The notes under the pieces: generated by a model | The model's database searches: none | What the model saw: only the letters and a program-made list of their open reading frames with translations | Told to the model about the DNA's origin: nothing | Shown here: positions 15,837 to 24,726 of the stretch, in pieces | Layout of the letters: each line of letters begins with the position of its first letter | Numbering within the stretch: the stretch's first letter is position 1 | Program-made: the position numbers and the translations under genes | Source: Chryseobacterium flavum | GTDB taxonomy: Bacteria; Bacteroidota; Bacteroidia; Flavobacteriales; Weeksellaceae | Assembly: GCF_003385595.1 (NCBI RefSeq) | Contig: NZ_QNUE01000020.1 | Coordinates: forward strand, 1 to 56,661 | Direction: 5' to 3' | Length of the DNA: 56,661 bases

Positions 15837-16277
15837 ATGGAAAAATTAAATTCAATTATATTCTACAATATAGACAAAGCAATCAGAGCCTACAGAAACT
15901 ATGCCCAGCGTCAGCTGAAAGCTCACGGTTTTATGATCACCATTGATCAGTGGCTGATCATCAAAGCGATTCTGGAAAACCCGGGAATTACCCAGAACGA
16001 AATTGGTGATCTTGTTTTCAAGGACAATGCTTCTGTAACCAGAATAATTGATTTAATGGTAAAATCTGAATATATCATCAGGCATGTTCATCCGGATGAC
16101 CGCAGAAAAACAAACCTGGAAGTAACTGATTCAGGACAAAAAGTCATCAGGGAAGTTCAAAGCATTGTTGAAAAGAACCGTACAACAGCTCTGAAAGGAA
16201 TTACAAAAGATGAACTGGAAATGATGTACTCAGCTTTACTGAAAATTTCAGAAAACTGTCTCACCTCAAAAAAGTAA
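15837..16277 (+). CDS. MarR-family transcriptional regulator
   Basis: This 146-aa winged-helix protein has the recognition region NEIGDLVFKDNASVTRIIDLMV followed by the wing VHPDDRRKTNLEVTDSGQKV, both standard for MarR. It is preceded by a palindrome at 15802-15816 and followed after six bases by an outer-membrane barrel gene. It probably represses the two-gene operon and responds to a small hydrophobic ligand. The ligand is unknown. Confidence 0.92.
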   Translation: MEKLNSIIFYNIDKAIRAYRNYAQRQLKAHGFMITIDQWLIIKAILENPGITQNEIGDLVFKDNASVTRIIDLMVKSEYIIRHVHPDDRRKTNLEVTDSGQKVIREVQSIVEKNRTTALKGITKDELEMMYSALLKISENCLTSKK

Positions 16278-16283
16278 AACGTT

Positions 16284-18698
16284 ATGACCAGAATATTTTA
16301 CCTTCTGTTTACCTGGGCCCTGATATTATTCAGCAGCATGCTTTCAGCCCAGGCAGTACAGAATTTTTCACTGTCAGGAAATATCATCTCCGACAAAGCA
16401 GATCAAATGGAAATCAATCTCTTTGACACAGATCATAAATTAATCAAAACAGAAATTGCAGATTCCGGCGGTATATTCAGATTTGAAGACCTGAAAGGAG
16501 GCACCTACCATCTGAAAATCAGCAGAAATGGCTCTGAAGTATATCATGCTGAAAATATCTCATTAACCGAAAACAGGATACTTCCTCCTGTTGATCTGAA
16601 TGTAAAATCCATTGAAGGAGTAACCATTACCAAAGCTAAGCCCCTTATTGAAAGACAGGATGGCAAAATGATCATGAATGTTGAAAACAGTATTGCCAGT
16701 GCCGGAAATTCTGCCTTTGAAGTATTGGAAAAAGCCCCTGGTGTTACCATCGACAATAATGACAATATCAGCCTTCGTGGAAAAGGAAATCTTCTGATCC
16801 AGATCGATGGTAAAAATACTCCTATGACCGGAAGCGATCTTGCCAGTTATCTTAAAGGAATGCCGTCTTCTACTATTGAAAAAATAGAATTCATCACCAA
16901 TCCGTCCTCAAAGTATGATGCAGCGGGATCTTCCATCATCAATATTAAACTTAAAAAAGAGCAGAGAAAAGGAACCAATGGAAGTATTTCAACCTCACTC
17001 GGATCCGGTAAGTATATTAAAAACAATAACAGCATCAGCATTAATCACAGGAATAAAAAGGTTAATATATTCGGTAATTACAGCTTTGCTTACCGGGAAG
17101 CTTATAACGGTCTGGTACTGGACCGGAACTTCTATGAAAATAACAGCTTCACAAAAGCCTATGTACAGGATAATTATTTGAAGTTCAGATTCAAAAACCA
17201 TATTGCAAAAGCTGGCATGGATTATTATATGAATGATAAAAATGTTCTCGGATTTTCTGTAGGATTTATTTCCAATAAATTTAATCTTAACGGTGACAAC
17301 TCGAACGTAACACTGGGCAGCAACAGTTTGCCTGAAAGCACTTTCAATACATTAAATGCTTCCAACAACCAATGGACCAATGTTTCTGTAAATGTCAACC
17401 ATAAATACAGCATCGACTCTTTAGGTTCAGAAATTACAACCGATTTTGACTATATTAATTATTCGAATTCTTCACTGCAAAACTTTGAAACGAGAACGCA
17501 AACTATAGCGGATAACCATTACGATCTTGATATCCAGAAAGGAGACCTGAACGGCAAACTTAATATCTACTCCTTTAAATCTGATCTTATCAAGAATTTC
17601 AGCAGCGGGTGGAAGCTTGAAAGCGGAGTTAAAACCAGTTTTGTAAAAACAGATAATGATCTGAAATTTTTTAATGCATCCACCGGTATTCCTGTTCCTG
17701 ATCTTAATAAAACCAACCATTTTATTTATGAAGAAAATATCAATGCTGTTTATGGGAATATTGCTAAAAAATGGAATAAGTTTAAGGTTACGGCAGGCTT
17801 AAGGGTAGAAAACACCAATGTAAAAGGCACACAAATCACCACCAGCCAGATTAATAAAAGAAATTACACCCAATTATTCCCCAGTGCCGTATTTTCATAT
17901 GACCTGACAGAGAAAAGCAATCTGGAAATCAATCTCAGCAGAAGAATTACAAGACCCAGCTATAACCAGCTGAACCCTTTTAAACTTTATCTTGATCCGA
18001 CAACCCTGAGAGCCGGAAATCCGGATCTGAATCCACAAACTACAATGAATTATGAATTCACTTACAGCCTTGACAGTAAATATTTTGCAACGTTAAGCTA
18101 CAGCAGGACATCGGACAATATTACAGACATCCTCAAACCTGTTGTAGAAAACGGAGAAAATGTTACGGTACAAACCTTTGAAAATCTGAGCACTGCTTCA
18201 TATTTCGGATTAAACCTGATTGCTCCCGTGAAAGTTACAAAGTGGTGGGATATGAATAACAGCGCAAACTTTTACTATGGTTCATATACCGGAAATGTTT
18301 CGGGAACACAGATTAACAATAAAGGGAACTTTACTTTCAGTATCAACAGTATCAACTCCTTTAAACTTGGAAATGGTTTCACTGCTGAAGTCACCGGAAA
18401 CTATAAGGCAAGAGAAATTTATGCATACCTTAATGTAAGCCCTTACTGGTATCTGAATATCGGAGCTCAAAAGAAATTCAAAAATAACAGTGTTCTGAAG
18501 TTTTCCTTCAATGATGTTTTTTTCACCAGCAATATCAAAGGACAGACTGTTTATAATAATTATATAGAGAATTTTGCGGTAAAAAGAGATACCCGCGTGA
18601 TAACGCTTTCCTATACCTACAATTTCGGGTCTTCTAAAAACGGACAGCCAAGAAAAACAGGAGGTGCAGAGGATCTGAAACAGCGAATCGGGACTTAA
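16284..18698 (+). CDS. TonB-receptor-like outer-membrane beta-barrel protein
   Basis: This 804-aa protein has a signal peptide (residues 1-23, ending SAQA) and an N-terminal beta-sandwich of the carboxypeptidase-regulatory type (about 24-110). A plug-like segment follows (about 110-230, with GKMIMNVENSIASAGNSAFE and LRGKGNLLIQIDGK), then a large barrel. This arrangement fits the outer membrane beta-barrel family (PF14905) related to TonB-dependent receptors. The cargo is unknown. The tight operon with a MarR regulator suggests induction by a xenobiotic or siderophore-like ligand. Confidence 0.88.
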   Translation: MTRIFYLLFTWALILFSSMLSAQAVQNFSLSGNIISDKADQMEINLFDTDHKLIKTEIADSGGIFRFEDLKGGTYHLKISRNGSEVYHAENISLTENRILPPVDLNVKSIEGVTITKAKPLIERQDGKMIMNVENSIASAGNSAFEVLEKAPGVTIDNNDNISLRGKGNLLIQIDGKNTPMTGSDLASYLKGMPSSTIEKIEFITNPSSKYDAAGSSIINIKLKKEQRKGTNGSISTSLGSGKYIKNNNSISINHRNKKVNIFGNYSFAYREAYNGLVLDRNFYENNSFTKAYVQDNYLKFRFKNHIAKAGMDYYMNDKNVLGFSVGFISNKFNLNGDNSNVTLGSNSLPESTFNTLNASNNQWTNVSVNVNHKYSIDSLGSEITTDFDYINYSNSSLQNFETRTQTIADNHYDLDIQKGDLNGKLNIYSFKSDLIKNFSSGWKLESGVKTSFVKTDNDLKFFNASTGIPVPDLNKTNHFIYEENINAVYGNIAKKWNKFKVTAGLRVENTNVKGTQITTSQINKRNYTQLFPSAVFSYDLTEKSNLEINLSRRITRPSYNQLNPFKLYLDPTTLRAGNPDLNPQTTMNYEFTYSLDSKYFATLSYSRTSDNITDILKPVVENGENVTVQTFENLSTASYFGLNLIAPVKVTKWWDMNNSANFYYGSYTGNVSGTQINNKGNFTFSINSINSFKLGNGFTAEVTGNYKAREIYAYLNVSPYWYLNIGAQKKFKNNSVLKFSFNDVFFTSNIKGQTVYNNYIENFAVKRDTRVITLSYTYNFGSSKNGQPRKTGGAEDLKQRIGT

Positions 18699-18797
18699 AA
18701 GAGACTTATATCGTTCTGCTTAACAGGAGTATAATTTCAGGAACTTTTATAACTAAAACCATCAGCGTGATTGTTTGCAAAGATCTGCATTATTAAA

Positions 18798-18826
18798 AAA
18801 ATCCCTCAATGAATTGAGGGATTTTA
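18798..18826. terminator. Bidirectional terminator
   Basis: AAATCCCTCAA and TTGAGGGATTT form an 11-bp stem with a short loop, and A/T runs on both sides. It separates the barrel gene from the converging pnp gene. Confidence 0.85.
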
Positions 18827-18843
18827 TATAATAGGATTTTGTA

Positions 18844-21051
18844 TTAAGCTTCTGTAGAAGGTGCCTGGTTTTCTGCAGGTCTTTCTCCCTGAGGTTTCCC
18901 CTGTCCTTCTGCTTTTGGTTTACCTTCCGGCTTTGGAGGTCTCGGTAAAAGAACTTTACGGGAAAGCTTCATTTTCTTACGGTCATCATATCCCATAAAT
19001 TTAACTTCTACTTCATCACCTTCTGAATAAGGAACCTTATCTAAACGTTTCCATTCAATTTCTGAAATATGAAGAAGCCCTTCAGTTCCTTTTGACAACT
19101 GAACGAATGCTCCAAAGTCCATTACTTTTACTACTTTTCCTTTGTATACTTCACCTACAACAGGAACGAAGGTAATTTCATTGATTTTTGCAATCGCTGC
19201 ATTGATTTTCTCTCTGTCTGTTCCTGCAATCTCAATACGTCCGATCTCACCAATCTCTTCGATAGCGATGACAGTATCCGTATCTTTTTGCAACTGCTGG
19301 ATAATTTTTCCACCAGGTCCGATTACAGCACCAATGAAGTCTTTTGGAATTTCCATTACTACCATTTTCGGAGCGTGAGGCTTAACATCTGCTCTAGGCT
19401 GGGCAATGGTTTCAGTAATTTTATTCAGGATATGTAATCTTCCGTCTTTAGCCTGCATCAAAGCTTTCTCCATAATATCCATAGAAAGGCCCTGGATTTT
19501 GATATCCATCTGACATGCAGTGATACCATCTGCTGTACCTGTTACTTTGAAGTCCATATCTCCCAGGTGATCTTCATCTCCAAGAATGTCAGAAAGTACA
19601 GTCCATTTTCCGGATTTTTTATCCGTGATCAGTCCCATTGCAATACCTGAAACAGGTTTTGTAATCTGTACTCCGGCATCCATCAATGCTAATGTTCCGG
19701 CACAAACCGTTGCCATAGAAGAAGAACCGTTAGATTCTAAAATGTCAGAAACAATTCTGATGGTGTATGGGTTTTCCTGTGGAATAACTGCAGTTAATGC
19801 TCTTTGAGCTAAATTTCCGTGTCCTACTTCTCTTCTTGATGTTCCTCTTAAAGGTCTTGCTTCACCGGTTGAGAATGGAGGAAAATTATAATGTAAGAAG
19901 AATCTTTCATCGTGCTGCGTAATTACGCTGTCAATCATATTGGCATCTTTCACTGAACCCAGGGTTACAGCCGTTAATGACTGGGTTTCACCTCTTGTGA
20001 AAATAGCAGAACCATGTGCTCCCGGAAGGTAATCAATTTCAGACCAGATCGGACGGATCGTCTGCGGATCACGGCCATCAAGACGGATATTGTCTTCAAG
20101 GATCATCTGACGCATTGCTTCTTTCTCTACGTCATGGTAATATACTTTTACGAAAGGAGTTACTCTTGCCAGTTCTTCTTCGTCTTCAGCATACTGTGCT
20201 AAAAACTCTTCAAGAACAGCTTTGAACTTCTCTCCTCTTTCTTCTTTATTCGATGGAGTTTTTGCTACTTCATATACTTTATTGTAACACTCTTTCCATA
20301 CTTTCTCACGAATTTCTTCGTCGTGTTCTTCGTGGTTGTATTCTCTTTTAGGAAATGCTTTACCTACTTTCTGAGCCAATCTTTCCTGAGCTTCAATCTG
20401 TTTTTTGATTTCTACATGAGCAAAGTTGATTGCTTCGATCATTTCCTGTTCAGAAATCTCTTTCATCTCACCTTCTACCATTACGATGGAATCTTTGGTA
20501 GCTCCCACCATAATATCGATATCAGCTTTCAGTAAGTTTTCATAGCTTGGATTAACAGACAGCTGTCCGTCAATTCTTACCACTCTTGCCTCAGACATTG
20601 GTCCGTCAAAAGGAATATCGGTAATAGCAATGGCTGCAGAAGCTGCCAGACCTGCTAAAGCTTCGGGCATTACTTCTTTATCATAAGAAATTAATGAGAT
20701 CATCACCTGTACTTCTGCATGGAAGTCTTCAGGGAAAAGCGGACGCAATACTCTGTCCACCAATCTCATTGTAAGCACTTCATCATCAGATGGTTTTGCT
20801 TCTCTACGGAAGAAATTCCCGGGAATTCTTCCACCTGCATAGAACTTTTCTCTGTAATCTACCGTTAATGGTAAAAAATCTACACCAGGGTTTGCTTCTT
20901 TATTGGCTACAACAGTTGCTAAAAGCATTGTTCCGCCACACTTAACGACTACGGATCCATCAGCCTGTTTAGCCAGCTTTCCCGTTTCAATTGTAATTTC
21001 TCTGCCATCAGACAGAGTAATCGTTTCTGTAAACGCTTGAGGTATACTCAT
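18844..21051 (-). CDS. pnp: Polyribonucleotide nucleotidyltransferase (PNPase)
   Basis: The 735-aa phosphorolytic 3'-5' exoribonuclease has the usual order of two RNase PH domains (about 1-220 and 320-540, the latter with FSTGEARPLRGTSRREVGHG), a KH domain (VIGPGGKIIQQLQ near 565) and an S1 domain (GKVVKVMDFGAFVQLSKG near 635). The tail is rich in Pro, Lys and Glu. It degrades mRNA in the cytoplasm. It is usually next to rpsO. Here rpsO lies over 8 kb away on the same strand, with sugar-uptake genes in between. Confidence 0.98.
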   Translation of the reverse strand: MSIPQAFTETITLSDGREITIETGKLAKQADGSVVVKCGGTMLLATVVANKEANPGVDFLPLTVDYREKFYAGGRIPGNFFRREAKPSDDEVLTMRLVDRVLRPLFPEDFHAEVQVMISLISYDKEVMPEALAGLAASAAIAITDIPFDGPMSEARVVRIDGQLSVNPSYENLLKADIDIMVGATKDSIVMVEGEMKEISEQEMIEAINFAHVEIKKQIEAQERLAQKVGKAFPKREYNHEEHDEEIREKVWKECYNKVYEVAKTPSNKEERGEKFKAVLEEFLAQYAEDEEELARVTPFVKVYYHDVEKEAMRQMILEDNIRLDGRDPQTIRPIWSEIDYLPGAHGSAIFTRGETQSLTAVTLGSVKDANMIDSVITQHDERFFLHYNFPPFSTGEARPLRGTSRREVGHGNLAQRALTAVIPQENPYTIRIVSDILESNGSSSMATVCAGTLALMDAGVQITKPVSGIAMGLITDKKSGKWTVLSDILGDEDHLGDMDFKVTGTADGITACQMDIKIQGLSMDIMEKALMQAKDGRLHILNKITETIAQPRADVKPHAPKMVVMEIPKDFIGAVIGPGGKIIQQLQKDTDTVIAIEEIGEIGRIEIAGTDREKINAAIAKINEITFVPVVGEVYKGKVVKVMDFGAFVQLSKGTEGLLHISEIEWKRLDKVPYSEGDEVEVKFMGYDDRKKMKLSRKVLLPRPPKPEGKPKAEGQGKPQGERPAENQAPSTEA

Positions 21052-21066
21052 AAATTTGTCTTCTAT

Positions 21067-21084
21067 GTACTCCGTATTGAGTAC
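21067..21084 (-). promoter_or_regulatory. Hairpin in the pnp leader
   Basis: GTACTC and GAGTAC enclose CGTATT, 16 bases upstream of the pnp start. In E. coli pnp controls its own mRNA through a leader hairpin. Whether this small stem serves the same purpose is unknown. Confidence 0.45.
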
Positions 21085-21117
21085 GATTAATATTTAAACT
21101 CTTTAAATTTTCGTCTG

Positions 21118-21125
21118 CAAAGATA
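21118..21125 (-). promoter_or_regulatory. -7 promoter box of pnp
   Basis: Read leftward the box is TATCTTTG, an exact TAnnTTTG match, giving a leader of about 60 bases. Confidence 0.65.
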
Positions 21126-21186
21126 AGGTATTTATCTGTAACTGCTATTATTAAAAACAAAAGGCAGCTGGTAACCAGAATTCTGT

Positions 21187-21936
21187 TTACCAGCTGCTTA
21201 GGCCTTCATTAAGAAGTTTGTTATAATTTTCTATGTTAAAACTGTATAAATCCGGAGATTTATGCGCACCTCCCGGACGTTTCTCATCAAGCTTTTGGAG
21301 AATACCTGTACTTTTGATTTTCCTGTAAAAATTTCCTCTGTTCAGCTCTTTTCCCAAAATGACCTCATAAAGCTTCTGCAGTTCAGGTAGAGTAAATTTT
21401 TCCGGTAGCAGGTTATATCCGATCGGTTTGTATGAAATCTTTTCCCTCAGCGTCAGTAATGCCTTTTCAATGATATCACGATGGTCCATTGCCAGCTCAA
21501 TTTCAGACAGCTTACTGAGATAAACCCATTCACAGGTTTCACTCAGTTCGTCATGAACCAGATTAAACCGGTCAGGATGATAAAGAGCATAATATCCGAC
21601 AGAAATAAACCTCTGCTTATGAAAAAGGGTTTCATCAAAGTCCTCAAAATAAAATTCACTCCTGTTTTTCTTTCCGAAAACCCCGAATTCTTCCAGATAA
21701 ACATCCGTTACCCCGGCCCTTTCTTTTAAAATCCTCTGTACAGTCTCATCAAGATCTTCATCTTTACGGACATACCCTCCCGGAAGCAGCCACTGTTTTC
21801 TGTAATTCATTTTCAGTAAAAGAACTTTTAGTTCATTACGGTCAAAGCCAAAAATTACCGGATCGACAGATAAATGCGGAAGAAAAATTTCCTTCGCTTC
21901 GTTTGATTTGTTTAAGAGCTGTTGCCTTGAATCCAT
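21187..21936 (-). CDS. Nudix-domain transcriptional regulator (NrtR/AraR type)
   Basis: The 249-aa protein has an N-terminal Nudix domain and a C-terminal winged helix (about 165-245). The Nudix box region reads GGYVRKDEDLDETVQRILKE. The usual REU core is altered to RIL, so hydrolase activity is probably lost and the fold likely serves as an effector sensor. Bacteroidota use such regulators for sugar pathways, for example AraR. It is divergent from a TonB receptor-GH3-sugar transporter cluster, with a 17-bp inverted repeat in between. It is therefore very likely the local regulator. Its sugar effector is unknown. Confidence 0.85.
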   Translation of the reverse strand: MDSRQQLLNKSNEAKEIFLPHLSVDPVIFGFDRNELKVLLLKMNYRKQWLLPGGYVRKDEDLDETVQRILKERAGVTDVYLEEFGVFGKKNRSEFYFEDFDETLFHKQRFISVGYYALYHPDRFNLVHDELSETCEWVYLSKLSEIELAMDHRDIIEKALLTLREKISYKPIGYNLLPEKFTLPELQKLYEVILGKELNRGNFYRKIKSTGILQKLDEKRPGGAHKSPDLYSFNIENYNKLLNEGLSSW

Positions 21937-22035
21937 TTAAACTATAAGAAAAGTGTAATAATACGAATTTAATGATAAAAACACAGAACTTTCTAAAAAA
22001 TGGTTCTTAAAGTAATTTTTGGGATAAAAATTCGG

Positions 22036-22074
22036 TTAAATTTCATTGTTTCATATCGAAACAATGAAATTTAA
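22036..22074. promoter_or_regulatory. Large perfect inverted repeat, candidate operator
   Basis: Two perfectly complementary 17-base arms (left arm ending TTCATTGTTTC, right arm starting GAAACAATGAA) flank ATATC. It lies in the divergent region between the Nudix regulator and the TonB receptor. A dimeric regulator site is the simplest reading. A hairpin in a regulator leader is the alternative. Confidence 0.65.
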
Positions 22075-22169
22075 TCACAAAAACAAATAATTAAAAACTT
22101 AATAATCAGCAAATTAAACTCAATGTTAAATTTTCTTAACATTTATTTGGTAAATCGGAAGAAAGAATG

Positions 22170-22480
22170 TAGTATTGTAATGCTTCGAATTGAAGCATTA
22201 AAAATTACTTAGGGATATGCTCTTTCTCAGAGCATAATAAACCGGGATAAGAAATGCCTTATGCCGGAAAATTGTGTATTGGCTGATGTGGATGGAACTA
22301 AACGGGGGTTAGAAGTCAATGTCAATCACAACAGAGCAAATGCAGGGGAAACAGCCGGGTTATACAACCGGCACCGAATAAAAAAACGTCCAGAATTGAA
22401 ATATTGGATGCAGGGATTTTTGTACCCTGAGACAAGAGAAATAATGACACTAACAACAAAAAAATATAGATAAACTAAGT
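22170..22480 (+). promoter_or_regulatory. Structured leader of the TonB-receptor operon
   Basis: A TAGTATTG box (22170-22177) is followed by a series of hairpins. They are TAATGCTTC/GAAGCATTA (22178-22200), ATGCTCT/AGAGCAT (22217-22235), CCGG-ATAAG/CTTAT-CCGG (22242-22267) and GCCGG-TT/AA-CCGGC (22354-22372). No convincing gene fits here; a 70-codon frame at 22261 lacks any recognisable features. This is probably a long 5' untranslated region, perhaps regulatory. Confidence 0.45.
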
Positions 22481-22481
22481 A

Positions 22482-24722
22482 ATGAAAAAAACAATTTTAA
22501 AAATTTCAGTGCTGGGAGCTTTTCTTTTTTATTCCGGCTCTGCCTTTGGTCAGAAAGAGAATACTTCCCCTCAGGATTCAACAAAAATCCGCGAACTGCG
22601 CAACAGTCCCTCTAAAGAGGACAATAACCGGAACGTAATGCTGAATGCAGCCAATAACACAAGTCCCCGGGATGTCAATATCGGGTTACCATCCACAGTA
22701 GGAGGAATCACCATTCTTGAAAATGATCTTCCTGTGGTTTACTTTTTCTGGCCGGAACTTCCCAATAAAACCTGGCGTCAGAGTGTTGGTCTTGAAAAAA
22801 CGGGGCTTTTGAAAATGGAACAGCTTTCCAATACCATGGGAGACCTTGGTTTTGCTGTAAATTCATATTCCCAGACCGGAACCAGGGATCTTCAGGTAAA
22901 AGGAAAATTTACAACAAGTAATTTTGGCTGGTTACAAAGTGACCTGAATGTTTCCGGTCCGGTTACTAAAAATGGATGGACCTATACTGCCGGAGCATTT
23001 TTAAATTATGATCCGAGTACCTTTAAACTTGGTTTCGCCCGAAATGTAGATGAAACAAAAATTTTCAGGGCAGGAGTGACCAAGTATTTCCCTGAAAATA
23101 AAGGCAGGATTACTGCACTCTATAAATATGCTGATTCCTATAATATAGGGAATTATGCAGTTTTTCAGTATGGTGAGAACGGTAAAGTCACAGAATTGGA
23201 CGATTTCAGGATCGGAAGGGACTCGTACGTTGTGAATGACGGGCTTACAAAAATGAAAGATATACGGACAGGTCAGGATTACTGGGCTTCCATGGACGGT
23301 AAAAGCAATACTACGACATCACATAATATCGATGTTTTTGGAAATTATCTGTTAAATAACGGATGGAACTTTAAGTTTTCCACAAGGTTTCATTTTGCAA
23401 AAACAGCCCTTTCAACCATTATTCCTTTAAGTATTTTTCAGGCTGATGAAAGTGCAGGATTTGCCCTGGCTTCAAGCGGAATACCCTATTCCGGAAACAT
23501 AGGAACCCAGCTGGCCATGCATACGCCTAAAACGCCTACTACCAATATTGCGGGGCGTTTCTCCCTTCAAAAACAGATAGGGAACCATAATGTAACAGTA
23601 GGTCTTCTTGAACAATATTTCAAAATCAATGGATTCACTTCAAACAGATCCTTTTTCTTCCAGACAGTAGGTGCACAGCCTCAGCGATTGATAGGTCCCG
23701 GAACAGACAGTGACGGATTTTATAATTACAATGTAGGAGGTGAATATCACAGCGGAACAGAAAATAAGCTTTCTGTTTTTGCATCAGATGAATGGAAGGT
23801 TACTGATAATTTTAGCCTGAACTATGGCCTTCATTTAAGAAATCATAATGTAGATGGTGAGTTTTCCTTAACGCCGAGATCTCCCGGATTTACCTTTGAA
23901 AACACCCCTTTTACCAAGATCAGCCACAATTGGTTCCATATCGCAGGAAGCGTAAATGCAACTTATAATATTAATAAAAATTTCGGGCTGATTGCTAATT
24001 TCCTGTATACAGAGGAAAACAGGAGGCTTGAAAGTTATTCCCAGGCATTTGACCCCAATACCAATAAGATCAAGAGCCCGTTAGGTGCATTAGGTATATT
24101 TTGGAATACCGATTACATCCAGCTGATATCCCAGGCTACCCTGCTTCACCGGAACAATTATCTGAACCGGTTCAATCTTGTCAACCCATCCAACTCTACA
24201 CAGGCTGAAACTGTAACGGTGTATTATGATATCCAGACCTTAGGCTGGACCACAGATTTTGTACTGAAGCCATTCAAAGGGTTCAACCTTCATTATCTGA
24301 TCACATTCCAGGATCCTGTTTATAAAAATTTCAAATTCGATGCTTTTGGAAAAGATTATGATTACAGCGAAAAAAATGTACTGGGAGTGGCTAAAGTACT
24401 CATGGAAATTGACCCCAGCTACACCATAGACAAATGGAAATTCTGGGCCAGCTTCAGGTACTTCTCAAAACAATATGCCAATTTAACCAATGTCCTTTAT
24501 TTTGCTCCGAGATGGGAAACCTTCGGCGGGGTAAATTATACCTTCAACAAAAACCTGAATGTAGGGGCTACCATCATTAATTTCCTGAACCAAAGAGGAG
24601 CCAGTGGAACCATTAACGGTGCTGAACTTATTACCGATGCCAGGCCTTACTATGGAAAACTTCTCACAGGTACCTATATAATGCCGTTTACCGCTCAGTT
24701 ATCTATCAACTTTAATTTTTAA
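22482..24722 (+). CDS. TonB-dependent receptor, probably for a glycoside
   Basis: This 746-aa protein has a signal peptide (about 1-23, ending SAFG) and a plug-like N-terminal third (PSTVGGITILENDLPVVYFF near 70-90). The rest is rich in alternating aromatic barrel strands up to a C-terminal FTAQLSINFNF, the usual outer-membrane insertion signal. It is followed after four bases by a GH3 glycosidase and then a sugar MFS transporter, so it likely imports an oligosaccharide or glycoside across the outer membrane. No SusD homologue is present. Confidence 0.85.
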   Translation: MKKTILKISVLGAFLFYSGSAFGQKENTSPQDSTKIRELRNSPSKEDNNRNVMLNAANNTSPRDVNIGLPSTVGGITILENDLPVVYFFWPELPNKTWRQSVGLEKTGLLKMEQLSNTMGDLGFAVNSYSQTGTRDLQVKGKFTTSNFGWLQSDLNVSGPVTKNGWTYTAGAFLNYDPSTFKLGFARNVDETKIFRAGVTKYFPENKGRITALYKYADSYNIGNYAVFQYGENGKVTELDDFRIGRDSYVVNDGLTKMKDIRTGQDYWASMDGKSNTTTSHNIDVFGNYLLNNGWNFKFSTRFHFAKTALSTIIPLSIFQADESAGFALASSGIPYSGNIGTQLAMHTPKTPTTNIAGRFSLQKQIGNHNVTVGLLEQYFKINGFTSNRSFFFQTVGAQPQRLIGPGTDSDGFYNYNVGGEYHSGTENKLSVFASDEWKVTDNFSLNYGLHLRNHNVDGEFSLTPRSPGFTFENTPFTKISHNWFHIAGSVNATYNINKNFGLIANFLYTEENRRLESYSQAFDPNTNKIKSPLGALGIFWNTDYIQLISQATLLHRNNYLNRFNLVNPSNSTQAETVTVYYDIQTLGWTTDFVLKPFKGFNLHYLITFQDPVYKNFKFDAFGKDYDYSEKNVLGVAKVLMEIDPSYTIDKWKFWASFRYFSKQYANLTNVLYFAPRWETFGGVNYTFNKNLNVGATIINFLNQRGASGTINGAELITDARPYYGKLLTGTYIMPFTAQLSINFNF

Positions 24723-24726
24723 ATCA

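Noticed and set aside
22261..22473. 70-codon open frame upstream of the TonB receptor
   Set aside because: It overlaps two strong hairpins and has no recognisable features or conserved motif. A leader RNA is more likely.
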